Source: Euryarchaeota archaeon UBA36 (GTDB lineage Archaea > Thermoplasmatota > Poseidoniia > Poseidoniales > Thalassarchaeaceae). From it: a stretch of DNA of 9,682 nt. A model generated the notes under the pieces. That model made no database searches, was not told the DNA's origin, and worked only from the letters and a program-made list of their open reading frames with translations. A program made the position numbers and the translations under genes. The stretch spans positions 1-9,682 of the forward strand of contig DAJW01000006.1 of the NCBI GenBank assembly GCA_002496485.1, given 5' to 3'. This document shows, in pieces, positions 1-6,199 of this stretch. The stretch's first letter is position 1. Each line of letters begins with the position of its first letter.

Positions 1-460
1 ATCTCCCAACCATCCGGCATTCCATCTCCATCCGAATCGGAATTTGTTGGATTGGTGGGGAAATCCGTTCCACCTCCAGTATTCAATAATAATCCACTTT
101 GATGGATTTCTCGAGCATTCGCCCCCTTTTCGCTATCACATGTATACTTGTTGTTCATGTAAAAGCATGTAAAGTTTGTAGAGTCTAGGAACCACCCCCA
201 ATATTCTTGTCCATCAGTCAATCCATCTCCATCCGAATCTGAATTTCTGGGATCAGTTCCATTATATCCTCCGTTTGACGATTGAAATCTATATTCATCT
301 AAATTGTTCCAATCCTTGGTGAATTCAATGTCATTATTCCATTTTGAAGTGACTCCATCAGAATCTAAATCCCTCTCGGCATCATAGGGATTTGTAGGAT
401 CTAATCCATGGTGAAATTCCCACCCATCAGACATACCGTCTAAATCTGAATCAGAAGAAA
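1..460 (-). repeat. Second block of TSP3-like acidic repeats, with DNA-level repetition
   Basis: Downstream of the propeller the protein returns to DxDxDG units: DSDLDGMSDGWE (about 418-453), DSDGDGLTDGQE (about 207-242) and DSDGDGMPDGWE (about 3-38). The last two share an identical 18-base stretch, tccatctccatccgaatc, at 21-38 and 222-239. The phrase 'DGWE(A/F)HHGLDP(R/T)N' occurs here (about 391-430) and also before the propeller (about 1735-1770). Asp at alternating positions suggests calcium-binding loops. The block continues past the left edge. Confidence 0.75.
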
Positions 461-2663
461 ATGGATTCATTGGGGCTATATTTAGATATCTTCCCGGAGA
501 TACTGCTGCAAAAATCCATTTCTCATCTTGATAATCTAAACTTACAAGATCTGTAATTAGGCCGGGAACTTTGGTCTGATTGAATTTCTCACCAAGAATT
601 CCATCATATCTTCCTTCTAATGCCCAAGTACCATCTTTAGAGCCAACGATAACCCTATCATCAATAGGGAGGATTGAATGAATATTATTTGCTCCATTTA
701 TCAATCCATCATAACTTAGCATCCTCTCGCTGTCAAATGCTTTGGTAGGTTGAGAAAATAATAAATCTAAATCTATCGTATGTAATCCACCGGTAGTGCC
801 AATCCAAACCTCGCTACTTTCTGAATCTCTACTGACGTCAAGCATGGTATTTACTGTTGCAGAATTTGATGGATTGAAAATATCGGTATTAACGAAAAAT
901 TCAGCTGTGGATACATTAAAAATCCACCATGGATTATCGGTTAATTTAATTCCATCTGTATAATTCCACCCCAATAAGCCTTTATCCGTACCTACTAGTA
1001 ATAGTGGAATTCTTTCTTCAAATTCAGCATGTATGGCACTAGTGACGCTTGCATTGAATTCAAGTAAATTATCTGAAATTTCGTGAACTGGACTAGGAAT
1101 ATTTGTACCATCATTTGAAAAATTGTTATCGAGAGAAAATGTCCAAGCATCTGAATTTCCCATTAACAACAAACTAATTTTTTCTGCTGAATTTTTCAAT
1201 TCTAAAATTTCAGTTATCTCACCAATTTCAAAATTAATAATTGATTCTACGGAAGGCAAGCCATTGACCAGTCTGATAATGTGAAAACCGATATTAGAGC
1301 CTAAAAAAAGATATTCGTAATTATCTAGAGAGGATTTTGTCAATGTTCTTCCATACAATCCAGATTCGAATATAAACTTTGAACTTGTACTAGAAAATGG
1401 GTCAAGTGTTGTAATACCATGCATTGAGGAGACATATAGTCTATTCCTAGATTGATCTGAAATTATAGAATTTATTGATGTATCTATCAAATCTATTGGA
1501 GTAGAATGATGATAAGTCAAAAAATCATTAGAATTTTCTGAAAGTGAAAAACCCGTCAAGCCTGATGTAACTCCATTTGAATCATCATAATCTATGAGAA
1601 ATTCCTCAAAATTACTTAGTGCTTCGCCCCAAATGGAAGTTGAGGTTGTAATATCGGGAGTAATAATTCCATCTCTATTACTATCCCATCCATCATTGTC
1701 GGAATCAATTATTGCATCACTCGAATTTCTAGGATCTAATCCATGGTGGGCTTCCCAGCCATCTATAATTCCATCTCCAAGTATTTCTAAGCCCACTGGG
1801 ATTATATCGTCCCAGTAATAATAGTCCGAATCTGAAAAACGAGGATCACTACCAAGCCATCCAGACTCACCTGTTTCCAAGGAAAATTCTGTTTGGCATG
1901 AATCTTTTGTTAATCCAAAAATTTCTCCTGAACACCAAAGGCCATCTATTTCGGTAATCCAATCTTCAGGAGATCCGAAAAGATATTCTTCAGTATTGGT
2001 AAATCGCTCGCCCAAATCAATAATTCCATCACTATTAAAATCAAAACCATCACCACATCCCCAGCTAAAATCTAAATCACATCTATCAAAATCTTCCATA
2101 TCATCTCGCGGATCAAGTGGATCAAAGTATTGGCATTCCCAAAATTTCTTTTGACTAATTGGATCAATGGGGTTATTGCTATACATACCTCCAGTTGTGC
2201 ACATATATACTTCATAGCCATCTGGTAACCCATCGCCATCTGTATCAGATTTTCTTGGATCTAAGTATTCCCTCAATCCTGATGAAGATTCCTCGGGAGA
2301 TTTTCCAGTAAGTGTATTTCTCTCATCGAAGCAAATTTCTAGAGTATATGGCCAACAATACTCCTGTAGAGATGTAAGTCCATCTCTATCATAGTCGGTA
2401 GTATTATCTGTAGAATCTGAAGGATTTAATCCTTCAACGCTAATTTTCTGTGAGTTTATTTCTTGAATGAGAGTTTCGCCAAAAATAACTTCATATAAGT
2501 CTGGAATTGAATCTCCGTCTTGATCAGTAACTGGAGATTCATTTCCGTCTGCTAGGATTGGATTAGTTGATGAAACAGGAGACTGTGGCCTAGTTTGAGA
2601 AATGAATACTAGACTAGATATCATCAATATAGAGATAATCAATGCTGTCTGTTTTCTTCGCAC
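1..2663 (-). CDS. Large secreted protein with TSP3-like acidic repeats and a beta-propeller (3' end outside window)
   Basis: The frame is open from 2663 down to the left edge (887 codons), so the C-terminus is missing. The chosen start is GTG at 2663, because GGAG lies 7 bases upstream and it gives a compact signal peptide: basic VRRKQ, then a hydrophobic stretch of about 18 residues ending near ISQTRP. An in-frame ATG at 2705 would add 14 residues (MINQVVEEILWSDY). After the signal come acidic thrombospondin-3-like repeats (residues about 45-350; for example DTDGDGLPDGYE), with several Cys that could form disulfides. Residues about 360-730 hold seven propeller-like blades. Repeats then resume (DSDLDGMSDGWE, DSDGDGLTDGQE, DSDGDGMPDGWE). 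Such repeats usually bind calcium. The protein is exported and probably surface-attached or adhesive; ligand and anchor are not visible. Large Asp-rich proteins of this kind are common in Poseidoniia-type archaea. Confidence 0.9.
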   Translation of the reverse strand, partial: MRRKQTALIISILMISSLVFISQTRPQSPVSSTNPILADGNESPVTDQDGDSIPDLYEVIFGETLIQEINSQKISVEGLNPSDSTDNTTDYDRDGLTSLQEYCWPYTLEICFDERNTLTGKSPEESSSGLREYLDPRKSDTDGDGLPDGYEVYMCTTGGMYSNNPIDPISQKKFWECQYFDPLDPRDDMEDFDRCDLDFSWGCGDGFDFNSDGIIDLGERFTNTEEYLFGSPEDWITEIDGLWCSGEIFGLTKDSCQTEFSLETGESGWLGSDPRFSDSDYYYWDDIIPVGLEILGDGIIDGWEAHHGLDPRNSSDAIIDSDNDGWDSNRDGIITPDITTSTSIWGEALSNFEEFLIDYDDSNGVTSGLTGFSLSENSNDFLTYHHSTPIDLIDTSINSIISDQSRNRLYVSSMHGITTLDPFSSTSSKFIFESGLYGRTLTKSSLDNYEYLFLGSNIGFHIIRLVNGLPSVESIINFEIGEITEILELKNSAEKISLLLMGNSDAWTFSLDNNFSNDGTNIPSPVHEISDNLLEFNASVTSAIHAEFEERIPLLLVGTDKGLLGWNYTDGIKLTDNPWWIFNVSTAEFFVNTDIFNPSNSATVNTMLDVSRDSESSEVWIGTTGGLHTIDLDLLFSQPTKAFDSERMLSYDGLINGANNIHSILPIDDRVIVGSKDGTWALEGRYDGILGEKFNQTKVPGLITDLVSLDYQDEKWIFAAVSPGRYLNIAPMNPFSSDSDLDGMSDGWEFHHGLDPTNPYDAERDLDSDGVTSKWNNDIEFTKDWNNLDEYRFQSSNGGYNGTDPRNSDSDGDGLTDGQEYWGWFLDSTNFTCFYMNNKYTCDSEKGANAREIHQSGLLLNTGGGTDFPTNPTNSDSDGDGMPDGWE
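472..1449 (-). repeat. Seven beta-propeller-like blade repeats inside the secreted protein
   Basis: Seven degenerate protein repeats follow the pattern 'hydrophobic-x-VG(T/S)-x-x-G-hydrophobic', typical of Reg_prop, WD or PQQ-like blades. In protein order they are RLYVSSMHGITTLD (about 1405-1449), EYLFLGSNIGFHIIRL (about 1269-1318), ISLLLMGNSDAWTFSLD (about 1129-1182), PLLLVGTDKGLLGWN (about 963-1007), EVWIGTTGGLHTIDLD (about 765-812), DRVIVGSKDGTWALEG (about 609-659) and KWIFAAVSPGRYLNIAP (about 472-521). The seventh lacks the central glycine pair. Seven blades would close one ring. The repeats are visible only in protein; the DNA has diverged, so the domain is old. The fold assignment is inference from the repeat pattern. 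Confidence 0.6.
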
Positions 2664-2834
2664 ATAATCACTCCATAATATTTCCTCAACTACTTGATTT
2701 ATCATGATGATGGAGCGAAGTTCGTACAACTTATCGCTCTTATTTCGAAAATCCAATAAAAAGTATTGAAAATGTAAGAATTTTTTGAAATATATGGATT
2801 TATTGATAGAGTATAGATTTACGGTATCCAAAAC
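2664..2834. promoter_or_regulatory. Divergent intergenic control region
   Basis: This 171-bp AT-rich stretch separates two divergently transcribed genes and must carry both promoters. For the plus gene, the TATA-like aaatatat at 2788-2795 lies about 40 bases before the ATG at 2835. A second candidate, gagtatag at 2810-2817, lies about 20-25 bases before it, a spacing that would suit a leaderless message. For the minus gene, CTTTTTATTGG (2763 down to 2753) is a possible TATA element, with a start of transcription expected near 2730-2735. No small ORF or RNA gene is apparent. TATA calls in DNA this AT-rich are weak. Confidence 0.45.
2713..2739. promoter_or_regulatory. Imperfect inverted repeat, candidate operator or 5'-leader hairpin
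   Basis: The arms gagcga (2713-2718) and tcgctc (2734-2739) are exact reverse complements. Inside them agtt (2719-2722) pairs with aact (2728-2731), leaving a 5-base loop, cgtac, and a 2-base bulge, ta, at 2732-2733. This gives ten base pairs in all. It overlaps the expected transcription start of the minus-strand secreted protein and lies just upstream of that gene's alternative ATG at 2705. It could be a dimeric regulator site or a hairpin in the leader; chance cannot be excluded. Confidence 0.4.
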
Positions 2835-3629
2835 ATGGCATTAGAAATCACACACCTAGGTTCTGGGAGTCGAGGTAATTGTGCGATAATTAATTCTGAT
2901 GAAACCAGGGTGATGATTGATTGTGGATTTAGTATCAAACAAACGGAAAAAAGGTTGGGCTCCTTAGAGTTGAAACCTAGAGATATTGATGCAATAATAG
3001 TTACGCACCACCATCAAGATCATTCTAAGTCTGCAATGGGTGCATCAAAAAAGTGGAATATTCCACTATATTGTAACCAATTCACTGCTAAAAAAATGAA
3101 TTGGGAATTTGAGAGATGTAAGATTTTCGATAATTTGGAACGGGTTGATATATCATCTAAATTGAGTATATTGCCGATTCCTATTCCGCATGATGACTCA
3201 GATAATATTGCTGTAATAGCTAGTGATAAGAATAATGAAAGAGCGGCAATAGTAACTGATTTGGGCGATGCTACTGATGAGCTAATTAAGCACCTCGAAG
3301 GATGTGGACATATCTCAATTGAAGCGAATTATGATAACTCCAGGTTGATGAATGGCTCCTATCCTGATATCCTGAAAAGAAGAATTACTGGCAGGGGTGG
3401 TCATTTATCGAATGAGCAAACATCTGAAATATTGGAAAGAGTTTGTCATCCAAAATTGGAGAGTATTGTACTTTGTCATCTATCTGAAAAGAATAACGCC
3501 CCTCATATGGCTGAAAGTGAGGTATTAATGAGAATAGATGAGAAATTTTTGGGTGAGATAGCAATTTCATCTCAGACTGGGCCGGAATTTACACATTTCT
3601 TAGGAGATGGAAAGATGCTAACAATTTGA
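2835..3629 (+). CDS. WalJ/YycJ-type metallo-beta-lactamase-fold hydrolase (putative phosphodiesterase/nuclease)
   Basis: This complete 264-residue protein has the usual length of the bacterial WalJ (YycJ) family. The fold's metal ligands are visible: the HxHxDH motif in THHHQDH (H58, H60, D62, H63), H119 in PIPHDD and D142 in TDLGD. Family-type signatures follow: SIEANYD (161-167), GGHLSNEQT (188-196, H190) and LCHLSEKNNAP (213-223, H215). The N-terminal LGSGSRGNC matches the 'ASGSSGN' opening of the family. It is cytoplasmic, with no signal or membrane segment. WalJ-like enzymes are linked to nucleic-acid phosphodiester cleavage and, in Firmicutes, sit beside the WalRK two-component system. 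Here there is no kinase or response regulator nearby, so the substrate is open. The ATG at 2835 has no Shine-Dalgarno sequence, so the message may be leaderless or short-leadered. Its TGA directly touches the stop of the convergent gene. Confidence 0.9.
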   Translation: MALEITHLGSGSRGNCAIINSDETRVMIDCGFSIKQTEKRLGSLELKPRDIDAIIVTHHHQDHSKSAMGASKKWNIPLYCNQFTAKKMNWEFERCKIFDNLERVDISSKLSILPIPIPHDDSDNIAVIASDKNNERAAIVTDLGDATDELIKHLEGCGHISIEANYDNSRLMNGSYPDILKRRITGRGGHLSNEQTSEILERVCHPKLESIVLCHLSEKNNAPHMAESEVLMRIDEKFLGEIAISSQTGPEFTHFLGDGKMLTI

Positions 3630-6155
3630 TTATCGGCCCATTACAGCCTTATGGACAGAGTTTTGGACTTCCCGCATCCTTTCCACAGCACCCAATTCTC
3701 TGAATAGAGATAGTGATCGCTGTAAGTAATTCATCCTCTGTGATCTATCGGATTCTATCTCACCTAATCTTGCTAGTAACTCTCCTTGACGCATTCGAAA
3801 ATCATTAGATTCTGCAATTGTTAGGCCATTCAAATAATGTTCAATAGCTTCTTCAATTTTTCCAGTATCTACCAATACTTGTCCTAATAGCATTTCTACC
3901 TCTACTGCACTTCTAGGGTCATTGAGATCTGCTAGAATTTCCAAGGCCCCTGAATAATGATGTAGGGCCAAATCTTTATCTGAAATTTTGGCATAATATC
4001 TTCCCAATACTGCACGTGAGCGTGCATGTAGGAATTGATTATCCTCCTCTTTAGTCTCATCATATGAGCTCAGAGCATGTTCCCTAGCCCTGTCAAGTTC
4101 GCCCATTTCTAAGAACGCAGATGCTAAGCTAATTCTTGCCACTCTTAGATTAGAATTATTTTCTGTCCGCAATAAATCTTCTACGTTCCCATAGACCTCT
4201 AGTGCGTGCCTAGTATCTTTTCTTCTTCTAAAAATATGCCCCATGTTATTGTATGTTCTGGCTGCACCAACTGCATCTCTTATAGAAATCTGAATCTCTA
4301 ATGCCCTTCTGTGTAAGTCTAGTGCATCATCAAGAGCTCCTCTCTTTACTGAAATATCAGCTCTAGCTGAAAGAATCCTAGCTAATTCTCTACTCATCTT
4401 ACTCTTTCCAATTAACTTAGTTGCAGCGTTATATTCTTCCTCTGCATCATCCCATCTTCCTTGAATAGATAGAATATTGCCGCGTAGTTCTCGTATTAAT
4501 CCCCAAATATTTGATTGGAATTCATCTCTCTCTAGTGGCGTCAAAATAGACAAAAGTTCAGTATGTCCTGCTCTAACTAGATTATGACCTTCTGATAACA
4601 GAACCTCTGCCAATTCTTCCGCATTTCCAGAGTTACAAAGATGATATATAAATTCAATACGGTCGGGAGATTCTTTTCTCTCCCTATACCAATCCACTGA
4701 AGTTGAATGTAGATCAATTTTTAGTGATTCATCCATAGATCTCATTAAGAATTCACGAACTAAATCATGTACGTCGTAATTTTCTTTATCTGATTGTCTG
4801 GCCAGACCTTTCTCAACTAGCTCGTCCAGTAAATCTGTGCTACCTTCTACACTTGAAAATGCAGCTAATGGTATGGGCTCTCGGAAAACTGCTATAGCAC
4901 CTAGTAATCTTTTTTCTGCTCCTGAAAGTCTACTAAAAATCTCTTTTTCTACATAGGCTTCAAGTGTTGCGTGAAATGTATCAGCGATACTACCTCTATT
5001 GATTAGCTCTAGAATTAGTGGATGTCCTCTAGAAAGTGTGTAAATATGTGAAAATCTATCGTTATCAATATCTGGAAGTGCAGTTAAAATTTGTTTACTG
5101 GAACTTGCATCTAATCCTTGGAGGGGCATTACTAAGGTGACTATATTTCCAGAACTATCTGACTCGGGTACTACCATCCTGAATGAGCGAGAGAACATTA
5201 CCAATCCGACCTCATCTAATTTTGGTATTTTGAGTGTTAATTGTTTAAGAATGGAATATAGCGTTTCATCTCCAACTTTATGTAAATCATCTATAACTAT
5301 TAGAGATGGAGAGTCTGTAAGTCCTGATTCAATTAGATTTACCGCGATATTTGGCTGAGGAACAGCTGTAGATGACAGGTAATCAGTCAAATCATTAGAA
5401 CCAATTGCCGACAACCACTCTGCGCATGTTTCAAGAAATGCCCTAGAACCTTCCCAATCTTGACATCTGTGATATAGTAAATTTCTTCTATGCGTAAATT
5501 TACTTAGAATTTGGGCTGCAAGAGACGTTTTTCCTATTCCTGCTATGCCAGGTAAGAGAATTGAGCTTGAGTTTGAATCTAGTAATTCGACAATTATATT
5601 CAGTTCATCCTCTCTTCCGAAGAATCTCCTAGTCCTAGGTAAATCGTTTAGATATGATATTAGTTGTTTCTCGATGTGCTTTGACAAGTCTCTTTCTATC
5701 AATTCCGGAGATAGTCCAGAAAGATCGATGGTTCCTGAATCATCCATATATCTCAACATATCAACGTGTCTTAACGGTAACTCGGTTTTTTCGATTGCTT
5801 CAAAGAGAGTAATGACTTCTGACTTGCCATTGGGGTGGATAATTTTTATATTTTGTTCGGAAACCTTTGACCAAATCTGATCGGCTACTTTTGTTCCTTC
5901 ATCTGTTAGAAAATACGCCTTTCTTTTTCGGGAAACTCCCGTTACATGGGCTTGTCTTTCTATTAGATGACCTGAATCTCTCATTCCTGATATAGCTCGG
6001 GGAACGTTTGAGCGAGCAATTGCCACAGAATTTGCTATTCCCATTTGTGATAGTGCAAAAGGAACTTCTACTTTTTCAGAATGGTCGACATAATCTCTTA
6101 GATGTAGAAAAATCCTTTCTTGGACTCCAGGTCGAGCTCCCGAAGGATTAGTCAT
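3630..6155 (-). CDS. Winged-helix, NB-ARC/STAND ATPase and TPR signal-transduction protein
   Basis: The start taken is ATG at 6155 (841 residues); an in-frame TTG at 6173, right after a stop codon, would add MCKPRH. Numbering is from the ATG. Residues about 8-90 form a MarR-like winged helix (recognition region NVPRAISGMRDSGHL, wing RKRKAYFLTDEG). Next comes a STAND ATPase: FFGREDE (178-184), Walker A GIAGIGKT (203-210), Walker B LIVIDD (285-290), an FSRS sensor (321-324), GHPL (377-380) and a VHD triplet (462-464) equivalent to the MHD motif of NB-ARC proteins. Residues about 550-830 are about seven TPR units, such as GALDDALDLHRRALEIQ and GKIEEAIEHYLNGLTIA. STAND proteins of this plan are ATP-dependent switches: the TPRs sense a ligand or partner and the ATPase drives oligomerisation, here probably to control DNA binding. 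MalT works similarly but carries its HTH at the C-terminus. It follows a large surface-protein gene closely. All nucleotide-binding motifs look intact. The target is unknown. Confidence 0.88.
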   Translation of the reverse strand: MTNPSGARPGVQERIFLHLRDYVDHSEKVEVPFALSQMGIANSVAIARSNVPRAISGMRDSGHLIERQAHVTGVSRKRKAYFLTDEGTKVADQIWSKVSEQNIKIIHPNGKSEVITLFEAIEKTELPLRHVDMLRYMDDSGTIDLSGLSPELIERDLSKHIEKQLISYLNDLPRTRRFFGREDELNIIVELLDSNSSSILLPGIAGIGKTSLAAQILSKFTHRRNLLYHRCQDWEGSRAFLETCAEWLSAIGSNDLTDYLSSTAVPQPNIAVNLIESGLTDSPSLIVIDDLHKVGDETLYSILKQLTLKIPKLDEVGLVMFSRSFRMVVPESDSSGNIVTLVMPLQGLDASSSKQILTALPDIDNDRFSHIYTLSRGHPLILELINRGSIADTFHATLEAYVEKEIFSRLSGAEKRLLGAIAVFREPIPLAAFSSVEGSTDLLDELVEKGLARQSDKENYDVHDLVREFLMRSMDESLKIDLHSTSVDWYRERKESPDRIEFIYHLCNSGNAEELAEVLLSEGHNLVRAGHTELLSILTPLERDEFQSNIWGLIRELRGNILSIQGRWDDAEEEYNAATKLIGKSKMSRELARILSARADISVKRGALDDALDLHRRALEIQISIRDAVGAARTYNNMGHIFRRRKDTRHALEVYGNVEDLLRTENNSNLRVARISLASAFLEMGELDRAREHALSSYDETKEEDNQFLHARSRAVLGRYYAKISDKDLALHHYSGALEILADLNDPRSAVEVEMLLGQVLVDTGKIEEAIEHYLNGLTIAESNDFRMRQGELLARLGEIESDRSQRMNYLQRSLSLFRELGAVERMREVQNSVHKAVMGR

Positions 6156-6199
6156 ATGCCTTGGCTTGCACAATCATTCAAGAATGTTGGTAAGTTCTG

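Noticed and set aside
21..239. Repeated short tracts that could suggest a CRISPR or tandem array
   Set aside because: The spacing is irregular and each tract codes an Asp-rich protein loop in one open frame, so this is protein repetition.
1594..1818. Plus-strand ORF of 74 codons
   Set aside because: It lies antisense within the continuous minus-strand secreted-protein frame, is rich in Ser/Ile/Pro from reversed Asp codons, and has no family-like motif.
5545..5880. Plus-strand ORF of 111 codons
   Set aside because: It is antisense to the STAND ATPase gene, which has clear conserved motifs over this stretch; the antisense product has none.
3630..6155. Avs-like or other STAND-type antiviral defence protein
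   Set aside because: The N-terminal domain is a winged helix rather than a nuclease, protease or other toxic effector, and no defence genes are nearby.
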